A stretch of 64,000 bases of DNA from JAHDFB01 sp964607315 (GCA_964607315.1 CAZSKA010000001.1:6934-70933), one strand, 5' to 3'. Counted from the first letter of the stretch, positions 34,629 through 43,560 are shown. The notes: a model not told the origin generated them from the letters alone. A program made the numbers and translations.

Positions 34629-35357
34629 TTAAGCCATATTATGATAAACGTTTTGTACATCATCGTCATTGTCGAACTTTTCTAAAAGCTTTTCTATTTC
34701 AGCTTCTTGATCTGGTCCTAAGCTTTTTGTTTGAGTAGGTAATCTTTCGAATCCAGAACTAATGATTTCATATCCGCTAGATTCTAGAAAAGACTGTATA
34801 GAACCGAAACTTTCAAATCCTCCATAAATCACGATTGCTGCTGGATTATCCTCCTCTGCTTCTTCTCGAAAGACTTCTTCTCCACCATGATCGATTAATT
34901 CAAATTCGAATTCTTCTAAATCTAATTCTTCTTTATCTGTTATTTTGAAATGACATTGATGTGAGAACATGAACTCTACACTTCCGTTAGTTCCTAAACT
35001 ACCATTCATCTTATTAAAGTAAGATCGAACATTAGCTACAGTTCTATTATTATTGTCTGTTGCTGCCTCTACCATGATAGCTATGCCATATGGCCCATAG
35101 CCTTCTAAGGTGATTTCCTTATAATCTTCAGTGTTTTTATCGGAAGCCCTTTTTATTGCCCGTTCGATATTATCCTTAGGCATGTTTGCCGCTTTGGCAT
35201 TCTGAATAACTGCACGTAAGCGAGAATTAGATTCAGGATCTGGTCCTCCTGACTTTACAGCCATGACGATATCTTTACCTATTCGGGTAAAGGTTTTTGC
35301 CATCGCAGCCCATCTTTTAAATTTTCTTGCTTTTCTGAACTCAAAGGCTCTTCCCAT
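34629..35357 (-). CDS. yebC: YebC/PmpR-family translation/transcription factor
   Basis: A 242-residue protein with the canonical opening MGRAFEFRKARKFKRWAAMAKTFTRIGKDIVMAVKSGGPDPESNSRLR and the central EGYGPYGIAIMVEAATDNNNRTVANVRSYFNKMNGSLGTNGSVEFMF. Members have been studied as transcription regulators and, more recently, as factors that help ribosomes through proline-rich stretches; which role applies here is not decided by sequence. It lies 6 nt downstream of the FKBP lipoprotein gene. Confidence 0.95.
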   Translation of the reverse strand: MGRAFEFRKARKFKRWAAMAKTFTRIGKDIVMAVKSGGPDPESNSRLRAVIQNAKAANMPKDNIERAIKRASDKNTEDYKEITLEGYGPYGIAIMVEAATDNNNRTVANVRSYFNKMNGSLGTNGSVEFMFSHQCHFKITDKEELDLEEFEFELIDHGGEEVFREEAEEDNPAAIVIYGGFESFGSIQSFLESSGYEIISSGFERLPTQTKSLGPDQEAEIEKLLEKFDNDDDVQNVYHNMA

Positions 35358-35363
35358 AAAATT

Positions 35364-35822
35364 TTATTGAACGTCTAATAAATCTACTTCGAAAATTAGT
35401 ACTTGATTACCTGGAATGCTTCCTCTTCCAGCAGTACCATAACCTAAGAAAGACGGTATGAATAATTGTACACTACCACCTTCTCCTATTAATGGAATCC
35501 CTTGCCTCCAACCTTCTATAGTATTACCTAATACAAAAGTAGCTTCTGGATTAGCATCAAATACTTCTCCATCAGGGTAAAATCCATTATATGCACATGT
35601 GATTAAGCTGTTTAAACTTGGTGTTAAATTAGGGTCACCAGGCTCATCAATTATATAGTAAAATCCAGTTGAAGTTAACTGTGCTTGATCCAATAATCCA
35701 TTTTCCTCTAGGTATTCTTCGATCTCTAATTGGTTTGCTTCAAGTATCTCAGCTGTTGATCTGCCGCATGAAACTAACGTAGTAACTAATATTAGGGCAA
35801 ATAGGTAATTATAAATTTTCAT
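35364..35822 (-). CDS. FKBP-type peptidyl-prolyl isomerase lipoprotein
   Basis: A 152-residue lipoprotein (MKIYNYLFALILVTTLVSC, lipobox V-S-C). It contains one FKBP domain at about 50-152, with FDANPEATFVLGNTIEGWRQGIPLIGEGGSVQLFIPSFLGYGTAGRGSIPGNQVLIFEVDLLDV, the usual active-site aromatic pocket. It should fold proline-containing proteins in the periplasm. A short linker helix precedes the domain. It is co-transcribed with yebC. Confidence 0.93.
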   Translation of the reverse strand: MKIYNYLFALILVTTLVSCGRSTAEILEANQLEIEEYLEENGLLDQAQLTSTGFYYIIDEPGDPNLTPSLNSLITCAYNGFYPDGEVFDANPEATFVLGNTIEGWRQGIPLIGEGGSVQLFIPSFLGYGTAGRGSIPGNQVLIFEVDLLDVQ

Positions 35823-35989
35823 TTTTAAAATTTTTGATACAAAATAAGTTTAAGTATTCCGTAAACGTAAAATTAAGAATTTTGTCCTCTTTTATCCATG
35901 AAATTTATCTGAAAAGTCTGGTATTTACTGTATTTGCTTTTATTAACTGTCTTGCAAAATTCGTATTATAAGGTGTTTCTTTTATTTTT

Positions 35990-36006
35990 TTTGGCTTACG
36001 CCCAAA
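35990..36006. repeat. Dispersed palindrome copy (intergenic)
   Basis: TTTGGC-TTAC-GCCCAAA, one base short in the left arm and preceded by a long T-run. It lies between the FKBP and rpoN genes, in a stretch with no other feature seen. Confidence 0.55.
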
Positions 36007-36046
36007 GTTTAAAACACCTTTTGAATCAATACAATCTATTGCAAAA

Positions 36047-37516
36047 CTATAGTTCTTTTCTTAATCGAGCAACTGGAATGTTTAGCTGTTCCCTATATTT
36101 GGCTATAGTTCTTCGCGCAATTCCGTAACCACTAGCATCTAATAGTTCCTTTAGTTTTTCGTCTGAATAAGGCTTTCTTTTATTCTCTCTAGCAATTATA
36201 TCCGTCAAGATATTCTTTACTTCCAAAGTAGAAACCTCTTCTCCGTCCTGAGTTGTAATAGATTCCGAAAAGAAAGATTTTAGTTTTCTAGTTCCGAATT
36301 CAGTTTGAACAAATTTACTATTTGCTACACGCGAAACAGTAGAAATATCTAATCCTGTAATCTCTGCAATATCCTTTAAAATCATAGGTTTCAGTCTTCT
36401 ATCATCTCCTGTCAAGAAGAAGTCATACTGAAATTGCATGATGGCATACATCGTAGAATAAAGTGTATGGTGTCTTTGCTTTATCGCATCGATAAACCAT
36501 TTTGCAGAATCTATTTTTTGCTTGATAAACATGACAGCATCTTTCTGATTCTTATTAGGCTTAGCACCTTTCTGTGCATCGCGATAAGTTTTGATCATTT
36601 CTACATACTGATCGTTTATTTTAAGATCTGGAGCATTTCTGTTATTCAACGAAAGCTCTAATTCACCTTCTCTATTTTTAATGAAGAAATCTGGAACGAT
36701 GTAATGCGTTCTTGAATTAGAAACTTCTGAAATAGAAAGTGCGGGTTTTGGGTTTAGCTTCAAGATTTCATCTATAGCTTCCTTTAATTCCGACTCACTT
36801 AAGAATAAGTTTTTCTTTAGTCGTTCGTAGTGTTTTTTTGTAAATTCTGAAAAGTGATTTTCAATAATTTTCTGAGCGAAAATGTATTTTTTCTCAGGAA
36901 AACCATCCATACTTTTAATTTTGAGATTCATCTGAATAGAAAGACATTCTTGTAAATCTCTTGAAGCAACACCTGGTGGGTCAAACTTCTGTATTTTTTT
37001 AAGTACACTTATTACGGTTTCTTTTTGTACTTCTATATTCTGTGAAAAAAGTAAATCATCAATGATTGCTTCAGGTTCTCTTCTTAAATATCCATCTTCA
37101 TCAATTGATCCTACTAATTGCTCAGCAATTATTTCTTCTTCTTCTGTTTCAAGATTAAGCATTCCAACTTGCTTGTCGAGATAGTCATGAAAGCTATTTT
37201 CAACAACAGCTGGAGCTCTGTAATCATCATCAGAATGACTAAAAGAATCCTTTAGTTTATAACTCTGAGGATCTTCTTCTATATATTCATTGATATAATC
37301 GTCAAGTTCAAAAGCTTCTTCTTGTTGATCTTGATTTTCATCTAGGTCAATTACCTCTGAATAATCATCTCCCTCCTCAAGAGCGGGATTGCTCTCCAGT
37401 TCCTCCTTGATTCGCTCTTCAAGCGAAGTAGTTGGTATTTGAAGGAGTTTCATTAGCTGAATCTGCTGAGGAGACAGCTTCTGCAACATTTTTTGACTTA
37501 GACTCTGCTTTAACAT
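36047..37516 (-). CDS. rpoN: RNA polymerase sigma-54 factor
   Basis: A 489-residue sigma-54. The activator-binding region I is LSQKMLQKLSPQQIQLMKLLQIPTTSLEERIKEELESNPALEE. An acidic region II follows (about 52-105), then the core-binding domain and the HTH (LKDIAEITGLDISTVSRVANSKFVQTEFGTRKLKSFFSE). The RpoN box near the C terminus reads ARRTIAKYREQL (consensus ARRTVAKYRE). It recognises -24/-12 promoters and needs bacterial enhancer-binding proteins; none is encoded in the window. Confidence 0.97.
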   Translation of the reverse strand: MLKQSLSQKMLQKLSPQQIQLMKLLQIPTTSLEERIKEELESNPALEEGDDYSEVIDLDENQDQQEEAFELDDYINEYIEEDPQSYKLKDSFSHSDDDYRAPAVVENSFHDYLDKQVGMLNLETEEEEIIAEQLVGSIDEDGYLRREPEAIIDDLLFSQNIEVQKETVISVLKKIQKFDPPGVASRDLQECLSIQMNLKIKSMDGFPEKKYIFAQKIIENHFSEFTKKHYERLKKNLFLSESELKEAIDEILKLNPKPALSISEVSNSRTHYIVPDFFIKNREGELELSLNNRNAPDLKINDQYVEMIKTYRDAQKGAKPNKNQKDAVMFIKQKIDSAKWFIDAIKQRHHTLYSTMYAIMQFQYDFFLTGDDRRLKPMILKDIAEITGLDISTVSRVANSKFVQTEFGTRKLKSFFSESITTQDGEEVSTLEVKNILTDIIARENKRKPYSDEKLKELLDASGYGIARRTIAKYREQLNIPVARLRKEL

Positions 37517-37539
37517 CGGTTTAAGTTTTGAAGCATTTG

Positions 37540-37547
37540 CAAAAATA
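37540..37547 (-). promoter_or_regulatory. -7 box TATTTTTG for rpoN
   Basis: An exact TAnnTTTG match on the minus strand, 23 nt upstream of the rpoN start. Confidence 0.5.
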
Positions 37548-37707
37548 TAACACTATATTCGTACTTGCCGTTCTAAAAAAATAGATCTTTTTGGGTTTAT
37601 GTAGCTTTATATACTTTTGGAGCTACATTGCTTTTGGATAGAGCAAATATAAAATAAGATTAACACATTACGCATTTTTTTAATATGTTATTATAAAAAA
37701 TATACGG

Positions 37708-39486
37708 ATGACTTCAATTAATGAGAGAATTAATGCTTTGAAAAGCGTACTAAATGAAGCAGATTTAGATGCTTTTATCATTCCTTCTAGCGATGCTCAC
37801 CAAAGCGAGTATGTAGGAGATTTTGCTAATACACGTCAGTGGATTAGTGGTTTTTCAGGATCTGCAGGAACTGTGATAATAACAAAAAACGATGCTGGTC
37901 TTTGGACAGACTCTAGATATTATCTACAAGCAGAAACGGAACTAAGTGATACTGAGATGAGTATGCATAAAATGGGTAATAAAGGCCAAGCTGCATGGAT
38001 TGATTGGTTAAATGAAACATTTCCAGATGGTGCAAACATCGCTTTTGATGGAAATCTTTTCACCAAATCATTTTCTGATCAAATTGTAAAAAAATTAAAT
38101 CCTAGTATTTCTTTGAACTCGTCTTTTAATCCTATTGATCAAATATGGAATGAGAGACCAGCTAGACCAAAAGATAAAATATACGAACACACCTTGGATT
38201 ATGCCATCACTTCTCGTAGGAATAAAATTGATCAATTAAGAAAAGAATTTATTCCTCATGCAGACAAATATATTATATCAGCTTTGGATGATATTGCTTG
38301 GGTTTTTAACTTGAGAGGAAGAGATATAGAATTCAATCCAGTTTTTTATGCCTTTGGCTTAATAGGAAAAGATGAAGCTATTCTTTTCTGTGATCACGAT
38401 AAAATTCCTGAAGGATTAGAAGGGACTTTAGAAACAGATGGCATCCAAATGAAGGATTATGACTTATTCATTCCTTATGTCAATAATTTATCTCCTTCTG
38501 AAAAAGTATTTCTTGATCCTTCTGATACAAGTGTTGGTTTGTATAGAGCCATTAATGCTGAAATAGTAGAAGGAACAAATATCATCCGTTCCATGAAAGG
38601 AGTAAAATCTGAAGGAGAACTAAAGCATGTCAGAAATGCTATGGAAAAAGATGGTGTTGCTTTACTCAGAATGTACAGATGGTTAGATAATGAACTAGAC
38701 GAAAGAACCGTAACTGAAGCGGAACTCTCTGATAAAATCCAATACTTTCGCTCTTTAATGCCAGGGTATGTTGGTGAATCTTTTCCTCCTATTGTCGGAT
38801 ATGAATCTAATGGTGCCATCATACACTACAGGCCACATCCCGACACGGCAGCCGCCATAAAGAAAGATGGAATGTTGCTTATTGATAGTGGCGGACAATA
38901 TCTGGATGGTACAACTGATATTACTAGAACAATCCACTTTGGGGCCCCGACCCCAGAACAAAAAACAGCCTACACTACCGTGCTAAAAGGTAAAATAGCG
39001 ATAGATCAACTTATCTTCCCCAAAGGAACAAATGGCTATCAAATGGATATTCTTGCTCGTTCATCTATGTGGAAACACGGCTTGAATTATGGACATGGAA
39101 CGGGTCATGGTGTAGGATATTTACTGAATGTACACGAAGGACCGCAAGGAATTGCACAAGTATATAATGTAAAGTCTAAACAGGCATTTCAAGTAGGAAT
39201 GATTACTTCTAATGAACCTGGGTTTTATAAGTCTGGAGGTTTCGGAATTAGAATAGAAAATCTCATAGCGACAAAAGAACATAGTGAAACGGCATATGGG
39301 ACATTCTATGGGTTCGAGACATTAACGCTCTTTCCTATTGCGACAAATCTGATAGATATGACTTTATTAACGAGAGATGAAGTTGCGTGGTTAAATGAAT
39401 ATCATAAGCTTGTGGAAAACAGACTTTCTCCGCATCTTAATGAGGATGAAAAAGCATGGTTAAAAGAGGCGTGTAAACCAATATAG
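37708..39486 (+). CDS. pepP: Xaa-Pro aminopeptidase (aminopeptidase P, M24B)
   Basis: A 592-residue cytosolic metallopeptidase that removes an N-terminal residue preceding proline. It has the three-domain layout of eukaryotic-type aminopeptidase P: two creatinase N-like domains (ALKSVLNEADLDAFIIPSSDAHQSEYVGDF first) and the pita-bread catalytic domain. Metal ligands are in LLIDSGGQYLDGTTDITRTIH (two Asp), GHGTGHGVGYLLNVHEGPQ (His), ITSNEPGFYKSG (Glu) and FGIRIENLI (Glu). The C-terminal extension after the catalytic core is typical. It is divergent from rpoN. Confidence 0.96.
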   Translation: MTSINERINALKSVLNEADLDAFIIPSSDAHQSEYVGDFANTRQWISGFSGSAGTVIITKNDAGLWTDSRYYLQAETELSDTEMSMHKMGNKGQAAWIDWLNETFPDGANIAFDGNLFTKSFSDQIVKKLNPSISLNSSFNPIDQIWNERPARPKDKIYEHTLDYAITSRRNKIDQLRKEFIPHADKYIISALDDIAWVFNLRGRDIEFNPVFYAFGLIGKDEAILFCDHDKIPEGLEGTLETDGIQMKDYDLFIPYVNNLSPSEKVFLDPSDTSVGLYRAINAEIVEGTNIIRSMKGVKSEGELKHVRNAMEKDGVALLRMYRWLDNELDERTVTEAELSDKIQYFRSLMPGYVGESFPPIVGYESNGAIIHYRPHPDTAAAIKKDGMLLIDSGGQYLDGTTDITRTIHFGAPTPEQKTAYTTVLKGKIAIDQLIFPKGTNGYQMDILARSSMWKHGLNYGHGTGHGVGYLLNVHEGPQGIAQVYNVKSKQAFQVGMITSNEPGFYKSGGFGIRIENLIATKEHSETAYGTFYGFETLTLFPIATNLIDMTLLTRDEVAWLNEYHKLVENRLSPHLNEDEKAWLKEACKPI

Positions 39487-39528
39487 TGAAATTCAGATAG
39501 GAATATTTTTTACAATGGAAGAAATGAT

Positions 39529-39536
39529 TATCTTTG
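39529..39536 (+). promoter_or_regulatory. -7 box TATCTTTG for a small membrane protein
   Basis: An exact TAnnTTTG match, 18 nt upstream of the ATG at 39555, and the main support for the small gene there. Confidence 0.55.
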
Positions 39537-39554
39537 CCGCTCAATAATATTAGT

Positions 39555-39683
39555 ATGGCACATAATACAAATTACGGTAAAAAAGGAGCATATTTTCTAG
39601 GATTTTTAGGCTTCGTATTATTAGTTGTTATTTTATTAATATGGGTATATTCTAAGAATTCAGAGTTCTTACCTATCCAATAA
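39555..39683 (+). CDS. 42-residue single-helix membrane protein
   Basis: The frame reads MAHNTNYGKKGAYFLGF followed by LGFVLLVVILLIWVYSKNSEFLPIQ and a TAA at 39681-39683. The polar N terminus, one hydrophobic helix near residues 15-32 and a short polar tail are characteristic of small membrane proteins. A TAnnTTTG box lies 18 nt upstream. No known family was recognised; resemblance to small respiratory-complex subunits is only in general shape. It sits alone in the 322-bp gap between pepP and a nitroreductase gene. It is too short for most automatic gene calls. Confidence 0.6.
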   Translation: MAHNTNYGKKGAYFLGFLGFVLLVVILLIWVYSKNSEFLPIQ

Positions 39684-39808
39684 TTCTATTTTACACAGGT
39701 AGGATTTACTCTTCTATTCATTTCTAAGTTATTAGTCTGAATTTAGGTCTTTTTTGATTTGACTTTAAGCAGATTATATGCCACGTTTGCTGAAAAGAAA
39801 CAAAATAT

Positions 39809-40408
39809 ATGGATTTTTTAGACTTAATGAAAAGACGTTATACAACGAAAAAGTATAATCCATCACTTAAAATTTCTGTTGAAGATAAAGAAAAATTAAA
39901 GCAGATTCTTCGTCTTACTCCAGCTTCATTAAACAGCCAACCTTGGAAATTTACCTTTGTTTCAGAACGTTCTGTAAGAGAGAAGTTAGCTAAAGTTTCT
40001 ATGCATAATGCTGAGCGAATAATGGAATGTGATACGCTCGTAGTGTTCAGTAGAATTGATAATATTGCCTATTTTGAAGAGCAAATAGAACGTGAATTAC
40101 CGCAAAGGCAAAAGGATTATTATTATCAGATACTAAAGCCGATGCCAGAGGATGTGGTAAAACATTGGTTTAGTAGACAATTATACATATCACTTGGTGT
40201 TTTTCTAAGTGCATGCATGAGTATGGGTATTGATTCTACTGCAATGGAGGGTATAGAACCAAATGCATATAACGAAATTTTAGGCTTGGAAAATTTCTAT
40301 ACTGATTTTGCTGTTTGCATTGGCTATAGAGCAGAAGATGACCCTAACCAACTACACATAAAAGCTAAATCTCGCGTAGAGGTTGATAAAATCGTTCAAA
40401 GTATATAA
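39809..40408 (+). CDS. Nitroreductase-family NAD(P)H oxidoreductase
   Basis: A 199-residue FMN-dependent oxidoreductase of the NfsB/FRP type. The conserved opening is MDFLDLMKRRYTTKKYNPSLKIS, followed by LKQILRLTPASLNSQPWKFTFVSE (the FMN-binding and dimer region) and SLGVFLSACMSMGIDSTAMEGIEPNAYNEILGL in the second half. Members reduce quinones, nitroaromatics or flavins; the physiological substrate is not known. A near-consensus -7 (CACGTTTG) lies 19 nt upstream. It is followed by a glycosyltransferase gene 3 nt after its stop. Confidence 0.93.
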   Translation: MDFLDLMKRRYTTKKYNPSLKISVEDKEKLKQILRLTPASLNSQPWKFTFVSERSVREKLAKVSMHNAERIMECDTLVVFSRIDNIAYFEEQIERELPQRQKDYYYQILKPMPEDVVKHWFSRQLYISLGVFLSACMSMGIDSTAMEGIEPNAYNEILGLENFYTDFAVCIGYRAEDDPNQLHIKAKSRVEVDKIVQSI

Positions 40409-40411
40409 GTT

Positions 40412-41140
40412 ATGTCAAAGCGAGTTGCGGTCATCATTCCATTTTATAATGGACAAGCTTATATAAAGAAATGTGTTGATAGCTTGGAGATTGATCGTAA
40501 AGACGTGTGGTTAATTGATAATTCTGAAATACCTTTTAATAATAATTTAGGTGTTCATCATGTGGTGACACAAGGCAAAAGGCTTGGTTTTGGTAAAGCT
40601 GTAAATCTTGGTGTAAGTAAGCTACCAAAGGGAAAGTATTCCCATATTATCATCTTAAATCAGGATGCTTATTTTAAAGAAAATCATTTTGTTAACTTCG
40701 TTGAGAAACTTGTAGGAAATCAGGAGGATTTTTTGTGTCCTAAATTATATCAGGAAGATTTCCAAGAAATTATTCCTTTTGTGAAAGAGAGGTATTTTAG
40801 GAAGGGTGTCCCCAAAGGTGATACGTATATTTCGGATTATGTAGGTGTGCTTATTGCTTGTAGCTTGGAATTGTGGAATAAATTAAATGGTTTTGATGAG
40901 CGTTTTTTCATGTATTTTGAGGAAAATGATCTTTTTAAAAGGGCTATTAAAGATAAACCTATTTTGTTTTTACCAGATGTTCATGTTGCGCATAGGAATA
41001 AAGCTGATAAGATGGAGGAGGATTTATTAAAGGCGTTTTATAAGAGTGAGATTTTATTTGCGAAGAAGCATGAACCGAAGAGTAGGTATTTTTTTCTACG
41101 TTTCAAAAATCTGATGAGAAGAATAAAAAAAGCGTATTGA
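40412..41140 (+). CDS. Glycosyltransferase family 2
   Basis: A 242-residue GT-A fold enzyme. The N-terminal strand-loop is AVIIPFYNGQAYIKKCVDSLE, followed by HVVTQGKRLGFGKAVNLGVSKL and the D-x-D-like IILNQDAYFKENHFVNF. The catalytic region ALIACSLELWNKLNGFDERFFMYFEENDLFKRA (read here as VLIACS...) is typical of rhamnosyl- or N-acetylglucosaminyl-type transferases. The pattern FDERFFMYFEEND-L is diagnostic of the family. It probably adds a sugar to a cell-surface polysaccharide. The stop codon lies inside the following terminator stem. Confidence 0.9.
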   Translation: MSKRVAVIIPFYNGQAYIKKCVDSLEIDRKDVWLIDNSEIPFNNNLGVHHVVTQGKRLGFGKAVNLGVSKLPKGKYSHIIILNQDAYFKENHFVNFVEKLVGNQEDFLCPKLYQEDFQEIIPFVKERYFRKGVPKGDTYISDYVGVLIACSLELWNKLNGFDERFFMYFEENDLFKRAIKDKPILFLPDVHVAHRNKADKMEEDLLKAFYKSEILFAKKHEPKSRYFFLRFKNLMRRIKKAY

Positions 41141-41159
41141 GGGTTGCTCAATACGCTTT
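41129..41159. terminator. Bidirectional terminator containing the GT2 stop codon
   Basis: AAAGCGTATTGAG (41129-41141) pairs perfectly with CTCAATACGCTTT (41147-41159) around 5 nt. The TGA stop of the glycosyltransferase is at 41138-41140, inside the left arm. It serves both this gene and the convergent anti-sigma gene. Confidence 0.85.
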
Positions 41160-41183
41160 AGAATATGTAGAAAAACGATCAAG

Positions 41184-41417
41184 TTAAAACTTGATATTAC
41201 TTTTTATATTGTTTATTAGGTTTTCTGAGCAAGTACTTCTTTTAACTTTTGTCTTAAGTAAATTCCGAAATTCAGACTCTCTTTTTAAAAGTTGGCCAAA
41301 TTCAGGGTTGGAACTGGCTTCGTTTTCAAATAAATTAGTTTCTTCTTTGTTGAGTGCATTGTCCAGGTAAAGGTCGATTTTCTTTCGAAAATCTTGCATT
41401 TGTTCTTGACTTCTCAT
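41184..41417 (-). CDS. Short anti-sigma-factor-like protein
   Basis: A 77-residue soluble protein: MRSQEQMQDFRKKIDLYLDNALNKEETNLFENEASSNPEFGQLLKRESEFRNLLKTKVKRSTCSENLINNIK. The layout, a first helix with Y-L-D/N-x-x-L, a second acidic helix and a final F-R-x-L-L-K-x-K-V-x-R segment, matches cytosolic anti-sigma proteins paired with Bacteroidota ECF factors. The usual H-x3-C-x2-C zinc motif is missing. It follows the ECF gene after 97 nt on the same strand. It is likely to bind and inhibit that sigma factor. Confidence 0.7.
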   Translation of the reverse strand: MRSQEQMQDFRKKIDLYLDNALNKEETNLFENEASSNPEFGQLLKRESEFRNLLKTKVKRSTCSENLINNIKSNIKF

Positions 41418-41514
41418 AATTAAGTAAATTGTAATTCAGCTATTAAATTTTTAATAATTCATTTAACTTTCTCCGAATAAGTTAAACATATCAAGTTAGC
41501 TAAGCTCTTTATAT

Positions 41515-42120
41515 TTATTCTTCTTCAGACTTGGGTTTCTTTCTATTTCCGCGAACGTCAGTATAGCCTTGGGATTTCGCGTAAATTTTTAATTTCTCTT
41601 TCAGAATATTTCGCGCTCTGAACAGTCTAGATCTTACTGTACCGATGGGAACATCTATAATTTTAGATATTTCTTCGTAAGTAAAACCTTCAACGTCACA
41701 AAGCAAAATCACAGTTCTAAAATCAATAGGTAAATTATTGATTTCTGTCGTTATTTCATCGCCCATTATATTCTGAAAGATCTCCTCCCTTAAGTCAAGA
41801 TAGTTTGTTTTACTTTTCTCATCCGTATCGTGATATGAGATAATTTCTTCGAAATCTACCTTTGTAGGGCGCTTTACTTTCTTCCTATATTGGTTTATGT
41901 AAGCGTTTTTCAGTATCTTAAACAACCAAGCCTTCGCATTAGTTCCCTCTTGATACTTATCTATGAATCTATATGCTTTTAAATACGTCTCCTGGACAAG
42001 ATCTTCCGAGTCGTCATCATCGAAAGTAAGGTGATAGGCAAAGGTTTTCAGCGCATCCATATGCGGTAAGAGCTCGGTCTCAAAGACATTAATTTCTTTT
42101 GCTGATTTTTCTTTAGACAA
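41515..42120 (-). CDS. ECF-type sigma factor (probable TTG start)
   Basis: An ECF sigma-70 factor of about 201 residues. Region 2 includes LLPHMDALKTFAYHLTFDDDDSEDLVQETYLKAYRFIDKYQEGTNAKAWLFKILKNAYINQYRKK, and region 4 is LPIDFRTVILLCDVEGFTYEEISKIIDVPIGTVRSRLFRARNILKEKL. The frame has an ATG at 42156, but that would add a hydrophobic MLLFSFICKK that the family lacks. The TTG at 42120 gives the usual short lead-in, and a near-consensus -7 (TTTATTTG) lies just upstream of it. It is linked to the anti-sigma-like gene downstream. Confidence 0.9.
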   Translation of the reverse strand: MSKEKSAKEINVFETELLPHMDALKTFAYHLTFDDDDSEDLVQETYLKAYRFIDKYQEGTNAKAWLFKILKNAYINQYRKKVKRPTKVDFEEIISYHDTDEKSKTNYLDLREEIFQNIMGDEITTEINNLPIDFRTVILLCDVEGFTYEEISKIIDVPIGTVRSRLFRARNILKEKLKIYAKSQGYTDVRGNRKKPKSEEE

Positions 42121-42279
42121 GTTCGTTTTTTTACAAATAAAAGAAAATAATAGCAAGACAACCTTTTAAAAGTGCAAAAATTACACCCTTCTTAAACGCA
42201 TATTTTAACATATTTCATGTCTTTATGCGTATTATTAGATTAAACTACTTGACTTTCAGTCTAATTATATATTATGCTT

Positions 42280-43560
42280 TTATCCTATGATAACTTCTAT
42301 AAATTCTGAGGGATCTAGATATTTTTCAGCAGTTTTTTGGAGTTCATCAGCATTTATATTCATAAAAACGTCGATTGTACGTGCTAAATCTTCCTCACTT
42401 TCATTGTTTAGGATTGCTGATTTAATTATTCTTATGGACTGGAATGGTCCATCTACTGCTGTGAGTAAATTACCTAAGAGATAGTTTCTGTTCATTTCAA
42501 GTTCTTCCTTGGAGATTTTTGTCGTCCTTAGCATCTCCATCTCTTTATAGATCTCTTTTATTGTAGCATCTAGATACTTTGGACTTACATCGGTGCTTAC
42601 ATAAAAATAGCCTTCATATAACATCGTATCTAAAGACGTAAATATATTATATGTATATCCCTTTTCTTCCCTAATGTTTTTCATTAATCGAGAGCCAAAA
42701 TAACCTCCCAACACATTATTTAAAAAGGACATTTGGGCGTAAGCCTTATCCTTTCTATTCCCGAATTTCCTCGCTATTCTAATTGCAGATTGATGTTCTT
42801 GGGCAGAAGGAAAGTTATACCTTTTATCCGGAGAAAGATTCTTCTTATCATAGGAAATCTCAGCATTACCCTTATATTTCCATTGACCGAAAGCCTTGTT
42901 TATGGCTTGCTCTACTACATCATCATATTGACCACAAAGGAATAGATAGCATTCCTGCTCTTCCAACATATCTCTATGATAATCGTGTAGTAGTTCCTTA
43001 GTTATTCCTTTATAGCTACTTTCTGAAGAGTTATATCCATAGACTTCTTCTGAACCAAATAATTTCTCTGTAAGCTGACGATAAGCAATGATTTCATTTT
43101 TCGAATTATTCAATTCTAATTTCCTACAATGATTTTCTATACTTTTTTGAATTTCACTTTTCTTAAAAGCGGGTTCCAAGATTATTTCGCTAAACTTCTG
43201 AATCAATAAGGGAAAAAACTTGCTTAAGCTCATGATCGTGAAGGTGGTATAATCCAAAGATGACCTTGAATTATAAGAAGCTCCATACGTGTCAAAAAAA
43301 GAGGATAGACTCTCTGCATTATCATGTAAAGTTCCTTCTTTTATGACACTCGCGAAAATTTTACACAGCGACTTTGCCTTTTCTCTATGTCTACCACCTT
43401 TAAAAACAATGTCGAGTTTGACCAATTCTTGAGAGCCCTGTCTGATGTAGTAAACAGGCAAGCCGTTATCTAATGTGTAGCTTAAAAACCTTGGTAATGG
43501 AACGTTTTTTATAAGTTGGATAGGAGGACCATTTCGCCTCGTATAATTGTCGATTTTCAC
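42280..43560 (-). CDS. M16-family peptidase homologue without the zinc motif
   Basis: A 426-residue protein of the insulinase/M16 fold. The first half has LSYTLDNGLPVYYIRQGSQELVKLDIVFKGGRHREKAKSLCKIFASVIKEGT, where active members carry H-x-x-E-H; this sequence has none. The second half has the typical GGYFGSRLMKNIREEKGYTYNIFTS and the R/Y substrate-binding segment. In many bacteria an inactive M16 subunit pairs with an active one as a heterodimer, but no active partner is adjacent here. It is probably a structural or substrate-binding subunit. It has its own TAnnTTTG box. Confidence 0.88.
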   Translation of the reverse strand: MKIDNYTRRNGPPIQLIKNVPLPRFLSYTLDNGLPVYYIRQGSQELVKLDIVFKGGRHREKAKSLCKIFASVIKEGTLHDNAESLSSFFDTYGASYNSRSSLDYTTFTIMSLSKFFPLLIQKFSEIILEPAFKKSEIQKSIENHCRKLELNNSKNEIIAYRQLTEKLFGSEEVYGYNSSESSYKGITKELLHDYHRDMLEEQECYLFLCGQYDDVVEQAINKAFGQWKYKGNAEISYDKKNLSPDKRYNFPSAQEHQSAIRIARKFGNRKDKAYAQMSFLNNVLGGYFGSRLMKNIREEKGYTYNIFTSLDTMLYEGYFYVSTDVSPKYLDATIKEIYKEMEMLRTTKISKEELEMNRNYLLGNLLTAVDGPFQSIRIIKSAILNNESEEDLARTIDVFMNINADELQKTAEKYLDPSEFIEVIIG

